NCBI GenBank assembly: GCA_963697525.1
Contig: OY969087.1
Span: 868,001 to 932,000 of the forward strand
Length of the DNA stretch: 64,000 bases
Direction: 5' to 3'
Source of the DNA: Bradymonas sp963697525
GTDB lineage: Bacteria > Myxococcota_A > Bradymonadia > Bradymonadales > Bradymonadaceae
Shown here: piece after piece, positions 26,302-35,446 of the stretch
Layout: the number at the start of each line of letters is the position of its first letter
Numbering within the stretch: position 1 is the stretch's first letter
Translations under genes and position numbers: made by a program
Notes under the pieces: model-generated
The model's input: only the letters and a program-made list of their open reading frames with translations
What the model was told of the DNA's origin: nothing
Database searches by the model: none

Positions 26302-27414
26302 TCAGCGATTGGGCGTGCTCGCCGCGCCGAAGAAGCTGATGCCGTTGAATTTGTGCACCAGGGTCGCCTCTCCGGTTTGCTGGTTGATGCTGATGAGCTC
26401 GCCGTTCAGCGTCAGCCCATACAGCGTTCCCCATGCGGCGGTCAGCCCGAAGACATTCTTGAAGCCGATCTTGCCGATGGCCGTGCCGTGGCCGTCCTGG
26501 CGGGAGACCTGCACGAGGGTGTCCTCGGTCGAGTCCTGGCTCTTGGAGGTCATGAACAGCGTGTCGCGCTTGTTCACCACGCAGTCGCCGCTGGAGTAGA
26601 AGCTGCCGGTGCTGCCGATCAGGGTGGCGTGGCCGGTGTGGACGTCGACGGTGTAGACCTTGTCCTGGCTGGTGACGAAGGCGGTGCCCGTCGAGTCGAT
26701 GGCCAGCCCGTTGGGGTCGCCCACGTCGATGCCGAAGTCGCCCTGGCGAATCCACCGGTTCGACCAGGTGTCGAAGTGGTACAGCCCGTCACGGGAGATG
26801 CCGAAAAGCGTGCCGTCGGGGTGGGTGTCGATGTCGAGCAGCTCGATGGACGAGCCGTCGAGGGCGACGAAGGAGCCGCTCAGCTTGGTGGCGGTCTTGG
26901 CGAAGGGGTCGATCTCGTACAGATCGTTGCCGGAGTGGGCGTAGAAGGCGCAGGTGACGTTGTCGTTGACCGTGCCCGAGCAGTTATTGTCGATATTGTC
27001 GCAAAATTCGGGGTTGTACGGCGAGCGCGACGGGTCGTTGTCGTCGCAATCGTAGCCGCCGCATGACTCGGCAAGCGCGCCGTCGTGGTCCTTGTCACAG
27101 GCGGGATCGACGGCGTCGGTCTCGACGTCGGCGGTCTGCACATCGGACGATTCAACGTCGGCGGTGTCCACGCCGGTATCGGCAGGTGTGGTGGGGACGT
27201 CGGAGGCGGCGTCGAGCGTGGCGTCACCGGTGTCGCTCGCGGACAGCCCGCCGCGCGGCGCGCACGTGTCGTTGACCTGGTCGTAGAGCTGGTTGTCGTT
27301 GCATTTGCTCGCCCCGGAGGCGCCGGTGGCGTCACTCGAGCAAGCGGTCGAGAGGGTCATGGCGAGCGCCGTCACGACAGCGATCGCCAGCCAGAAGAAA
27401 CGTTTGGGTGCCAT
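26302..27414 (-). CDS. Lipoprotein with MopE-type metal-binding motif
   Basis: 370-residue lipoprotein (lipobox STAC, Cys25). A linker rich in Asp/Thr/Val (about 55-105) leads into CDKDHDGALAESCGGYDCDD and FCDNIDNNCSG, the putative metal-binding motif (PF11617-like) common in delta-proteobacterial surface proteins. The rest (about 150-370) consists of repeated beta segments of roughly 45 residues (for example LYGLTLNGELISINQQTGEA), suggesting a beta-propeller. Exposed envelope protein; ligand unknown. It is convergent with the sensor kinase (four bases between stops). Confidence 0.8.
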   Translation of the reverse strand: MAPKRFFWLAIAVVTALAMTLSTACSSDATGASGASKCNDNQLYDQVNDTCAPRGGLSASDTGDATLDAASDVPTTPADTGVDTADVESSDVQTADVETDAVDPACDKDHDGALAESCGGYDCDDNDPSRSPYNPEFCDNIDNNCSGTVNDNVTCAFYAHSGNDLYEIDPFAKTATKLSGSFVALDGSSIELLDIDTHPDGTLFGISRDGLYHFDTWSNRWIRQGDFGIDVGDPNGLAIDSTGTAFVTSQDKVYTVDVHTGHATLIGSTGSFYSSGDCVVNKRDTLFMTSKSQDSTEDTLVQVSRQDGHGTAIGKIGFKNVFGLTAAWGTLYGLTLNGELISINQQTGEATLVHKFNGISFFGAASTPNR

Positions 27415-27502
27415 GCGCCAGTCCTACGAGTGGGTCGAACGTCCGACCCACTAATAGTGACACGGTCGCGGCAGTGCAAATGACATTCATGTAAATTCTA
27501 CT

Positions 27503-29014
27503 CTACGCCAGCGTCAGACACAGGCCCAGGCCGGCCAGGGAGACCAGAAGGGCGACGACCACCAGGGTCAAGCGCGAGAAGCGGCCGGCCTTGGCGACGC
27601 GCAGGATCCCGCTGGGATGCCACCACGGCATGGCCGCCGCGCTGGAGGCCGCGCGGTCGTCGGGGCTCGCGGGAGGAGCGTCCTCGCCGGCGGCGTCGTC
27701 GGGGGCCGTGTCGCGCGGAAACGACACCCGCGGCATGATCTCCTCGTCGTTGCTCAGCGCCCGCAGCGGGTGGATGGTCTGCGACGCGCAGCCGCCCCCG
27801 TCGAGGCGGCCGGTCTCGTCGGAGCAGTCCGGGCGGTGGGCGAGGTCGGCCACGCCGCGGCGGCGCGACTCCAGCGACGCGTCGCGCTGCGCCCTGGCGC
27901 CGGGGACGGGAAAGGGCGGCGGAATTAGCGTCGGCGGCGCCTCCGCGGCTCCCGAGGAGACCGACGCCGGGGAGGTGTCGGGCTCGGTTTCGTCGCTGTC
28001 CTCCTCGTCACCGGCGCCCCCGCCGCGGTCGGAGCTTCGGCGCGCGCGCTTGCTGCGCATCATGCGCGCGAGCAGCTCCGGGGGCATGGTCTGGTCGTCG
28101 GGGTCGAGGTCGCGCGGGTCCAGGCGAAAATAGCTCGGCGTGGTCTCGGCGGCCTGCTCGATGGCCTCGTAGAACGCGTCGGCGTCCTGGTAGCGGTTGT
28201 TGGGATGTTTGCTGACCGCCTTGAACAGCACCTTGCCCAGCGACGTCCACGCCAGCTTGGCGGGCAGGCGCACGCTGGTGTGGATCTGGCGGTAGAGCAC
28301 CTGGGCGAGGGTGTCGCCGCTGAACACCTGCCGGCCGGTGAGCATCTCGATCATGATCAGCGCCACCGCGTACACGTCGGTGGGCTTGCCCGACTGCTGC
28401 TGGACCAGCGTCTCGGGGGCGAGGTAGGCGGCGGTGCCGCAGATCTCCGCCTCGCGCTCGTCCTCGTCGTCCTGGGGCAAGGAGTCCAGGCTGGAGGCCA
28501 GCCCGTAGTCCAAGATCTTGACCTGTTGGCCGCCGCGGCGCCGCGGCAACAAAAAGATATTGCGCGGCTTCAAGTTGCGGTGCACGAAGTTGTGGTCGTG
28601 GGCCTCGCCCAGCCCGTCCAAGATCTGGCGGCCGATGTCCAACACCCAGCCCACCGGGTAAGGCGCGCCGCGCTCGATGATGATCTGCAGCGGCGCCCCC
28701 TCCAACAGCTCCATGACCAGGTACAGCGAGCCGCCGGCCTGGCCGAAGTCGAACAGCCGGCAATTATTGGGATGATTCAACGTCTGGGCCTGGTGGACCC
28801 GCTGGATCAAACGGCGCCGGATGGTTCGGTGGTTGGAGATCTCTGGGCGTAACAACTTGACCGCCACCTCGCGGCCCATGGTGATGTGCTGCGCGCGCAT
28901 CACCGTGCCCAACGCTCCGTGACCGATGACCGATTCCAGGCGATAGCGTCCTCCAATCAGATCACCGACCCCGGGCATGTGATCGACATGCTCGCTCGGG
29001 TCGTGCGGGATCAT
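27503..29014 (-). CDS. Ser/Thr kinase-fold protein, probable pseudokinase
   Basis: 503-residue Hanks-type kinase homologue: kinase fold (about 22-295), a long disordered Ser/Pro/Asp-rich linker, and a single C-terminal membrane helix (LTLVVVALLVSLAGLGLCL). The glycine loop IGHGALGTV and Lys53 in VAVKLL are kept. However, the catalytic loop reads VHRNLKPRN (HRD to HRN at about residue 147) and the metal loop is DYG rather than DFG. The helix alpha-C segment RVHQAQTLNHPN lacks the usual Glu. Phosphotransfer is therefore unlikely, and a scaffold or regulatory role is inferred. Topology is C-terminally anchored, with the kinase fold presumably in the cytoplasm. Confidence 0.88.
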   Translation of the reverse strand: MIPHDPSEHVDHMPGVGDLIGGRYRLESVIGHGALGTVMRAQHITMGREVAVKLLRPEISNHRTIRRRLIQRVHQAQTLNHPNNCRLFDFGQAGGSLYLVMELLEGAPLQIIIERGAPYPVGWVLDIGRQILDGLGEAHDHNFVHRNLKPRNIFLLPRRRGGQQVKILDYGLASSLDSLPQDDEDEREAEICGTAAYLAPETLVQQQSGKPTDVYAVALIMIEMLTGRQVFSGDTLAQVLYRQIHTSVRLPAKLAWTSLGKVLFKAVSKHPNNRYQDADAFYEAIEQAAETTPSYFRLDPRDLDPDDQTMPPELLARMMRSKRARRSSDRGGGAGDEEDSDETEPDTSPASVSSGAAEAPPTLIPPPFPVPGARAQRDASLESRRRGVADLAHRPDCSDETGRLDGGGCASQTIHPLRALSNDEEIMPRVSFPRDTAPDDAAGEDAPPASPDDRAASSAAAMPWWHPSGILRVAKAGRFSRLTLVVVALLVSLAGLGLCLTLA

Positions 29015-29235
29015 GTGACAAACCGTGTGTAGACGTCCACTTCGAGGCGTGCCCTCGACGCGTGCAACCCCCGACTGTGGACCAGGTGTGGTGACCGCAG
29101 GCTCCCCAGAGCCTGCGAAGCTCCCCCGATGGGCCGGCCCGAAGTATCGGCCGGCTCAATTGGATAATCTAATCACGGTTTGGGCGGAAGGCAGCTTGGC
29201 GCCGCAGGCGCGAAGCCGCGCCGCAGGCGCCACGT

Positions 29236-30777
29236 CTATTTGAAGCGCCAGGTGGTGCCCTCGGGGCTGTCCATGATCTCGACGTCCATGGCGGCGAGCT
29301 CGTCGCGGATGGCGTCGGCGCGCTCCCAGTCCTTTTGGGCGCGCGCTTCTTTGCGCGCGGCGATCTTCTCGTCGATGTCGGCGGGGTCGATCTCGAGGGC
29401 GGCGGCCTTCAGGTCGCGGATCTCGCGCAGGGCCTCGCGGGGATCGCGCCCCAGCACGCCCAGCACGTGTCCGGCGTCGTGCATGCGCGCGCTGACGTTG
29501 TAGATCGTCCAGGCGACGTCGGCGCTGGGCTTTTTGTTGGACTGGGTCAGCTCGTTGCCGATCTTGGCAACCTCGCCGAGCACGGCGATGGCCCGGGGGG
29601 TGTTGAAGTCGTCGGCCAGGGCCTCGTCGAAGCGCTCGGCGAAGCCGTCGAGCACGTCCTCGGTGCCCGCCACGAAGCTGGCCTGAGGCGGCGAGTTGTC
29701 CACGCTGTAGCCCGCCCGCGCCAGAGCGGCGTCGATGCGGTCCATGGTGGTGTAGAAGTACTCGATGCGGTCGGTCGCCTCCTCGAGGTTTTCCAGCGAG
29801 TAGGTGATCGGCTTGCGGTAGTGGGTGGTGTGGAAGAAGTAGCGGATCGCCTCCGGATGGAAGCCGCCGAGCACGTCGCGCGTGGTCCAGAAGTTGCCCA
29901 ACGATTTGGACATCTTGCGCTCGATCTTCTCGCCCTCTTCGGTGGTCTCGGCCACGTTGACCATGCCCACGTGCATCCAGTTGCGGGCGAACTCCTGGCC
30001 GGTGGCCCCTTCGGACTGGGCGATCTCGTTTTCGTGGTGCGGAAACACCAGGTCGCGCCCGCCGCCGTGGATGTCGAAGGTCGCCCCCAAATAATGGGTG
30101 CTCATCACCGAGCACTCGATATGCCAGCCCGGGCGCCCCTGGCCCCAGGGCGACTCCCAACTGGGCTCGCCGGGCTTGGACTCCTTCCACAGGGCGAAGT
30201 CGAAGGGGTGCTCTTTTTTGGAGCTGGCGTCGGCCTCGACGCGCCCGGAGCGGCCGGCCTCCATATCGTCGAGCTTGCGGTGGCTGAGCTTGCCGTAGCC
30301 GTCGAATTTCTGGATGCGGTAGTACACGTCGCCGTCGGCCTGGTAGGCGTAGCCGCGATCGACCAGCTTTTGGACCATGTCGATGATCTGGTCGATGTGG
30401 GTGGAGACCTTCGGCTCGGTGTCGGCGTGGGCCACGCCCAACGCGCCCATGTCGGCGTCGAGCTCCTCGATGAAATGCTGGGCGAGCTCGAGCGGATCTT
30501 GGCCGACCTGGTTGGCGCGCTCGATGATCTTGTCGTCGACGTCGGTGTGGTTGCGCACGTAGTTGACCTCATAGCCCAACGAGCGCAAAAACCGCTGGAC
30601 GACGTCGAACACCACGAACACCCGCGCGTGACCGATGTGGGTCAGGTCGTAGACGGTCACCCCGCACACGTACATGCCAATCTTGCCGGGCTCGAGGGGC
30701 TCGAGCACGTGCTTCTCGCCGGTGAGGGTGTCGTGGACCTGGACCTTGCGGAGTTCGGTTGCGCTGCCAGCAGACAT
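29236..30777 (-). CDS. cysS: Cysteinyl-tRNA synthetase
   Basis: 513-residue class I aminoacyl-tRNA synthetase charging tRNA-Cys. The zinc-ligand Cys in MYVCGVTVYD (C38), HIGH (47-50), the second zinc ligand region HIECSVMSTHYLG, HHENEIAQSE and KMSKS (288-292) are all present. The C-terminal DALR-like helical part ends with the family ...GTTWRFK. The start ATG has GAGGCGAG upstream. It is divergent from trhO across a gap of about 235 bases containing a large hairpin. Confidence 0.98.
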   Translation of the reverse strand: MSAGSATELRKVQVHDTLTGEKHVLEPLEPGKIGMYVCGVTVYDLTHIGHARVFVVFDVVQRFLRSLGYEVNYVRNHTDVDDKIIERANQVGQDPLELAQHFIEELDADMGALGVAHADTEPKVSTHIDQIIDMVQKLVDRGYAYQADGDVYYRIQKFDGYGKLSHRKLDDMEAGRSGRVEADASSKKEHPFDFALWKESKPGEPSWESPWGQGRPGWHIECSVMSTHYLGATFDIHGGGRDLVFPHHENEIAQSEGATGQEFARNWMHVGMVNVAETTEEGEKIERKMSKSLGNFWTTRDVLGGFHPEAIRYFFHTTHYRKPITYSLENLEEATDRIEYFYTTMDRIDAALARAGYSVDNSPPQASFVAGTEDVLDGFAERFDEALADDFNTPRAIAVLGEVAKIGNELTQSNKKPSADVAWTIYNVSARMHDAGHVLGVLGRDPREALREIRDLKAAALEIDPADIDEKIAARKEARAQKDWERADAIRDELAAMDVEIMDSPEGTTWRFK

Positions 30778-30898
30778 GGATCTCGCCTCGTCGTTGGGTT
30801 CGTACAGTCGACGCTGTCGTATCTAGCACCACCGGCGATGTGGCGCAAACGTTGTCGGGGTGGACTAGGAATACTTGCGACGGTGCTTCGTTTTGTTT

Positions 30899-30988
30899 AG
30901 AGAAGCCCGGAGACGGTGGAGCGCCAATCCCCCCACGTCGTAGTCCAGCTGGCGTTCGCATGGACTCAATGCGTCTCCGGGTTTCTCT
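30899..30988. promoter_or_regulatory. Large two-tier hairpin in the trhO leader
   Basis: Arms 30899-30915 and 30972-30988 are inverse over 17 bases with one mismatch that becomes G-U in RNA. Inside, GAGCGCCA pairs with TGGCGTTC to form a second helix. The right arm is followed by TCTTTT, so the plus-strand RNA resembles a leader terminator or attenuator 26 bases before the trhO start. Confidence 0.75.
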
Positions 30989-31013
30989 TTTCGCCAAAAG
31001 CACCTGCCGTCCC

Positions 31014-31817
31014 ATGTTTTCAGACCCGACCATCAATCTCGCGTTTTACAAATTCGTCGCCGTCGAGGACCCGCAGGGGCTGCGCGACGGGCTCGAGGAG
31101 CTGTGCCTGGCGCTGGAGCTGCGCGGCACGATTCTGGTGGCCGCCGAGGGCATCAACGGCATGCTGGCGGGCTCGGAGGAGGCGTGCGCGCGCTTCGAGA
31201 ACGCGGTGAGTTATATCGACGCCATCGGCGAGCTTCGGTTCAAGCGCTCGCACTCACGCGAGGTGCCCTTCGCCAAATTGGTGGTCAAGGTCAAACCCGA
31301 GATCGTGACCATGCGTGTCGACGGGGTCGACGCCTGCCAAAGGACCGCCGAGCATCTGGCGCCGGAGACCTTTCGCGACTGGCTGCGCGGCGGCGAGGAC
31401 ATGGTCGTCATCGACACCCGCAACGACTATGAGTACCGCCTGGGCACCTTCAAGGGCGCCATCAATCCGCACACCGACGCCTTCCACGAATTTCCCGCCT
31501 TCGTCGGCGAGCACAAAGACGAGCTCGCCGAGCGCAAGGTGGTGATGTTTTGCACGGGCGGGATTCGCTGCGAGAAAGCCACGAGCTGGATGCTCGCCGA
31601 GGGCTTCGGCGAGGTCTACCAGCTCGACGGCGGCGTGCTGAACTACTTCGAGCGCGTCGCCGACGCCGACCGGGACTGGCAGGGCGAGCTATTCGTCTTC
31701 GACGAGCGCGTCGCCGTCGACACCGAGCTCTGCGAGACCGACTCGGTGCTGTGCAGCGAATGCGGCGCGCCCATCAAGGGCGGCGTCGAGCCGACCTGCG
31801 ACTGCGCGCCAGCGTAG
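31014..31817 (+). CDS. trhO: tRNA uridine 5-hydroxylase TrhO-like (rhodanese, UPF0176)
   Basis: 267-residue protein of the TrhO/YceA (UPF0176) family, which uses oxygen to form 5-hydroxyuridine at position 34 of tRNA. It has the N-terminal acylphosphatase-like part (FYKFVAVEDPQGLRDGLEEL) and a rhodanese domain with DTRNDYEYRLGTF and active-site loop MFCTGGIRCEKATS. A Cys-rich C-terminal end (CSEC..P..CDC) may bind zinc. I set the start at the ATG at 31014, where family homology begins; no good ribosome site is visible, and an ATG at 30960 falls within the leader hairpin. Confidence 0.88.
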   Translation: MFSDPTINLAFYKFVAVEDPQGLRDGLEELCLALELRGTILVAAEGINGMLAGSEEACARFENAVSYIDAIGELRFKRSHSREVPFAKLVVKVKPEIVTMRVDGVDACQRTAEHLAPETFRDWLRGGEDMVVIDTRNDYEYRLGTFKGAINPHTDAFHEFPAFVGEHKDELAERKVVMFCTGGIRCEKATSWMLAEGFGEVYQLDGGVLNYFERVADADRDWQGELFVFDERVAVDTELCETDSVLCSECGAPIKGGVEPTCDCAPA

Positions 31818-31836
31818 GCCCGCTCCATCAGGCCGC

Positions 31837-33996
31837 TCAATCCAGCAGCGTCATGTCGTACATGAAGTCCGACGGCCCGCTGACCTTGTAGTAGTACTGG
31901 CCCTGGGCGTCGGGCGTAAAATCGAGCTCGAGGCGATCGCCGTCGACCACCGCCGATTTGATCTTCCCGCCGGAATCATACACCGACAGATCGACATCGC
32001 TCGCCCGGGCGCCGCGCACGTTGGAGACCTCCACGAGCACGGTCTTTCCGGCGAAGCCGGTGCGCTGGTACCAGTCGGCCTGGCCGGCGCATTGTTTCAG
32101 GTCGCTGTAGTCGGTCGGGGTGACCAGCGCCGCGCTGGACTGGTCGTGGTTGTCCGCGCCCAGCGCGTCGCTGTCGCCGCAGGTCTTGGTGATGTCCAGA
32201 TCGTAGACGTTGGGGGTGTCCTCGGTGAACACCAGCAGGTAGTAGATGCCCGACTCGGCGGCGGTGTGCACGATCTCCTCGTTGTCGTCGCTCGACAGCG
32301 CCTGGGCGACGCCGTAGTCGTCGACGGTCACGCTGTTGGACTGCGACGGGGCGTACAGGGCGGCGTCGAGATCGCCGTCGGCGTGGGTGAACAGGACGTC
32401 GGCCTGCAGCGTATCCCCGGCGAGCGCGTCGAAGGCGTAGATGTCGACGTCGTCGGCCGTGCAGATGGACAGCCCGCTCAGGTGCGCGGGGTTGTCGAAG
32501 ATGAGCGTGCCCTGCCCGGCGGTGTCGTTGGGCTCGTATTGCTCGTCGCCGCACTGGCCGCCGCCCTGCTGACTACGGATGGCGGTCAACTGGTACGGGG
32601 TGTCGGCGCCGTCGACCTCGACATACCAGGTCTTCTGGCCGGTGGCCGGCGCGTCCAGGGGAATGTAGGCGATGCCGTAGCAATCCGACGTGGTCACCAG
32701 GTCACGCTGCTTCTGCGCGTCGTCGTAGACCTTGAAGCTGATGTCCTGGCCCAGCGAATACACCCCGTACACCTCCACGGTCTCCCCGGCGTCGACGGTG
32801 ATCTTGTGGACGTCGGGGCTGCCGTCACAGGTGCGATACGCCCCCCAACTCTGGTCGGGGATGTCGTCGGCGCTGGCAAAATCGGCGCCGGCGGCGGTGT
32901 CGTCGACACAACTGGTGTCGTCGGGGGAGTAGGCGTTGAAGCTGTAGTAGAAGCCGTCCGGCGAGCATACAAAGGCGTCCTGAGCATCCTGCGGGGCGTC
33001 CTCGTCGTTGGCGCAGATGGCGTAGTAGACCGTCTTCGACTCCCCGGCCGACAGCAACAGGTTGGGGATGCCCGCGTGCAGCTTGGTGCCGTCGATCTTC
33101 ATCTCCGCCGAGTCGAATTGCACGTCCTCGTTCATGGCGTCGCCGGTCGTCCAGAACAGGTAGGCCTTGTCGTATTTGGCGGCGGCGGCGTCCGAGAAAT
33201 GGGCCACGATCTCGTAGTCGTCGAGGGTGCGCTGCGGGCCGAGGGGCGTGTGGGTGATCGGCTGGTCGGCGTCGCAGGTCTGCGCTTGACCCGGGTCGGT
33301 ACCACCGCCGCCGCCGCCCGATCCCTGGAAGATGATGGTCACCTTCAGCGACACCGGATCGCTCTGACCGTCGTCGGCCACGAACGTCGCCGCATGCACC
33401 CGCTGGCTGCGCTGCTCGACGGTCGGGTTCCAGCTAAACGTGCCCGATTTGGGCCCGTCCTGCGCGAATTGTGCGCCGGCCGGCGCGGTATCGGCCGGCA
33501 TCGACAGGGTGATCTGCTGGGAGTCGTCGTCGCGCACCTTGACGTCGAAGGTCAGCGGCTGGTCGCTGCTGGGGTCGTATAGCTTGCTCGACGCCGTCAG
33601 AAATTTGGGCGTGCCGTTGCCCGGCAAGATGGTCAAGTTGACCACCCGCTCGGTGCGCCCGCCTTGGGCGTCTTTGGCCACGAAGATCAGCCGCAGCGGG
33701 TCGCCCTCGGTCGCGTCGCTGGAGATGGGATCCCAGGAAAATAGCGCCGAATTCGCAAAGGTCTGGAAGGTGGCGCGCTCGGGCCGGTTGACCACCTCGA
33801 AGCTCACCCGTCCGCCCTCGGGATCTTTGGCGGTCGCCTGGATCTGGATGACGTCTTCGCCGACCACGTAGGTCTCCTCCGCCCCCACATCCAGCGTCAG
33901 CGTCGGCGGCTGGTTGGGCGGCGCGTCCGCCCCACAGGCAGTCGTCAGCGCGAGGAAGGTCAGCGGTAAAAGCAGGCAGAGTCGTCGGATATTCAT
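31837..33996 (-). CDS. Lipoprotein with Ig-like and PPC domains
   Basis: 719-residue envelope lipoprotein: signal peptide MNIRRLCLLLPLTFLALTTA with lipobox Cys21. Residues about 30-245 contain two Ig/cadherin-like repeats (FSWDPISSDATEGD and FSWNPTVEQRSQRVHAA). A Cys-containing middle domain (about 260-425) carries no recognised family. The rest contains several bacterial pre-peptidase C-terminal (PPC) type domains (for example DVDIYAFDALAGDTLQADVL and DWYQRTGFAGKTVLVEVSN). No catalytic motif is seen, so it is more likely adhesive or ligand-binding. The start is the ATG at 33996 with the lipobox in place; the longer reading overlaps the PP2C gene. Confidence 0.82.
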   Translation of the reverse strand: MNIRRLCLLLPLTFLALTTACGADAPPNQPPTLTLDVGAEETYVVGEDVIQIQATAKDPEGGRVSFEVVNRPERATFQTFANSALFSWDPISSDATEGDPLRLIFVAKDAQGGRTERVVNLTILPGNGTPKFLTASSKLYDPSSDQPLTFDVKVRDDDSQQITLSMPADTAPAGAQFAQDGPKSGTFSWNPTVEQRSQRVHAATFVADDGQSDPVSLKVTIIFQGSGGGGGGTDPGQAQTCDADQPITHTPLGPQRTLDDYEIVAHFSDAAAAKYDKAYLFWTTGDAMNEDVQFDSAEMKIDGTKLHAGIPNLLLSAGESKTVYYAICANDEDAPQDAQDAFVCSPDGFYYSFNAYSPDDTSCVDDTAAGADFASADDIPDQSWGAYRTCDGSPDVHKITVDAGETVEVYGVYSLGQDISFKVYDDAQKQRDLVTTSDCYGIAYIPLDAPATGQKTWYVEVDGADTPYQLTAIRSQQGGGQCGDEQYEPNDTAGQGTLIFDNPAHLSGLSICTADDVDIYAFDALAGDTLQADVLFTHADGDLDAALYAPSQSNSVTVDDYGVAQALSSDDNEEIVHTAAESGIYYLLVFTEDTPNVYDLDITKTCGDSDALGADNHDQSSAALVTPTDYSDLKQCAGQADWYQRTGFAGKTVLVEVSNVRGARASDVDLSVYDSGGKIKSAVVDGDRLELDFTPDAQGQYYYKVSGPSDFMYDMTLLD

Positions 33997-34087
33997 GGAC
34001 GGCGATCCATCGAAAATACGGGAATTCTGGAACGGTACAGGGGGCAATCTAGCAAAATTGGAGGTGGAGGGACAGGTTTTCGGCCGC

Positions 34088-35446
34088 CTACTCCACCAAC
34101 ACCACCAACGCGGTGGCGTTGTCGCGGCCGACCTGGGCGAGGGCCTGCTCGACCATGGCGTTGGCCAGCGCCTGGGGGGCGCGCCGGTGCAGGGCGACGA
34201 GCTGTTGGAAGCGCTCGGCGGCAATCTCGTCGTGGACGCCGTCGGAGGTCAGCGCGAAGAGATCGCCGCGTTGGACCTCGAAGCCGACCGTGTTGAGGTC
34301 GGCGTCGGCCTCCAACTTCTGGGCCGCGGGGCCGAAGCCGTCGACGCGCTCGGCCTCCAATTCGATGCCGGTGCTCAGAAACCGCGAGATGGTGCGCTGG
34401 CTCATCTCGGCCTGCGCGTCGGTCTCGGCGGCCTCGCCGAGGCTGTCCAGGATACTGGCCAGGGTGTGATCGCGGGTCAGTTGGATGACCCCGCCGTCGC
34501 GCACCAGCACGGCGCGCGAGTCGCCCACGTGGCCGATACCGGCGCGATCGCCGCCGATGATCATGCAGGTAAAGGTCGTGCCGCCGCGGTTGTGGGCGGC
34601 GTCGAATTCGCCCTCCAGCACCAGGCGCTGGCTGGTGACCTTGGCGATGGCGCGGGCGAACGCGGCCGGCCGGGTGGACAGGGCGGTGGCGCCGTAATGG
34701 GCCAGCGCCCGGCCAAAGGCCAGGCAGGCCGACTCCACGGCCAGCTTGCTGGCGCGCTCGCCGTCGCGGATGCCGCCGATGCCGTCGGCCACGCAGAAAA
34801 AGCCGATGCTGCGCTTGTCCGAGCCGGCGACCGACTGCATGACCAGATGGCCGCAGGAGTCCTGGTTATTGCGCCGAAAGATGTAGTTGCCCACCGTCGA
34901 GCGGGTGCCCACCCGAAACGACAGCGGCTCGGCGAGCTCCAAGGCGAGCTGGTCGAGGGCGCGGGCCAAATCATCCATATCCAGCAGGGCGAGCTCGCCG
35001 TAGGGCGACACGCATACGGCGACGACCTGGGTGAGCCCCGGCTGCAGCAGGCCCAGCTCGGCCATGGCGCTTCGCTCCTGGAGCAGAGCCGCCATCTGGT
35101 GGCCGCCGGGGTAGTCCTCGTCCATGAAATTTTCGTAGGCGAGCTCGCCGATGAGCCGCCCGTCGCGCCACACGCCCTCGGCGCTGAGCCGGGAGACTGG
35201 CTGGATGCGCGGGGCCTGCGCCAGACATAGGCGGGCTCGGGCCTCGTCGATGTAGAGATCGGCGCGGCGCACGCCGCGAAGCTCGAAGCCGGCCTGGTGC
35301 ACCCGGTCGATGGTGTCCACCAGGTGGCGTAGCGCCGCGACCGCGCGGCGGCCGTCGAGCTGGCGCCACCGCCCGTCGTCGAAGGGCTGGGCGGCGTCAG
35401 GCGGGGTGTCCAGCAAGGCCTGAACGTCTGCAGGCGTCTGGGTCAT
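34088..35446 (-). CDS. PP2C-family phosphatase with kinase-like N-terminus
   Basis: 452-residue protein. Residues about 195-450 form a PP2C-type metal-dependent Ser/Thr phosphatase: NNQDSCGH, ADGIGGIRDGERAS, GHVGDSRAVLVRDG, LTSDGVHDEI and RDNATALVVL carry the metal-ligand Asp residues in order. The N-terminal part includes VDTIDRVHQAGFELRGVRRADLYID, laid out like the C-lobe catalytic-loop region of a Hanks kinase but without HRD, so it may be a kinase remnant used for partner recognition. The start ATG overlaps the FHA gene stop in ATGA, so the two are translationally coupled. It probably reverses phosphorylation by the neighbouring kinases. Confidence 0.88.
   Translation of the reverse strand: MTQTPADVQALLDTPPDAAQPFDDGRWRQLDGRRAVAALRHLVDTIDRVHQAGFELRGVRRADLYIDEARARLCLAQAPRIQPVSRLSAEGVWRDGRLIGELAYENFMDEDYPGGHQMAALLQERSAMAELGLLQPGLTQVVAVCVSPYGELALLDMDDLARALDQLALELAEPLSFRVGTRSTVGNYIFRRNNQDSCGHLVMQSVAGSDKRSIGFFCVADGIGGIRDGERASKLAVESACLAFGRALAHYGATALSTRPAAFARAIAKVTSQRLVLEGEFDAAHNRGGTTFTCMIIGGDRAGIGHVGDSRAVLVRDGGVIQLTRDHTLASILDSLGEAAETDAQAEMSQRTISRFLSTGIELEAERVDGFGPAAQKLEADADLNTVGFEVQRGDLFALTSDGVHDEIAAERFQQLVALHRRAPQALANAMVEQALAQVGRDNATALVVLVE

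Noticed and set aside
29015..29235. Possible tRNA or small RNA in the GC-rich gap before the pseudokinase gene
   Set aside because: It has small hairpins (GCCGGCCCGAAGTATCGGCC type) but no TTCGA loop, anticodon arm or CCA-end pattern of a tRNA.
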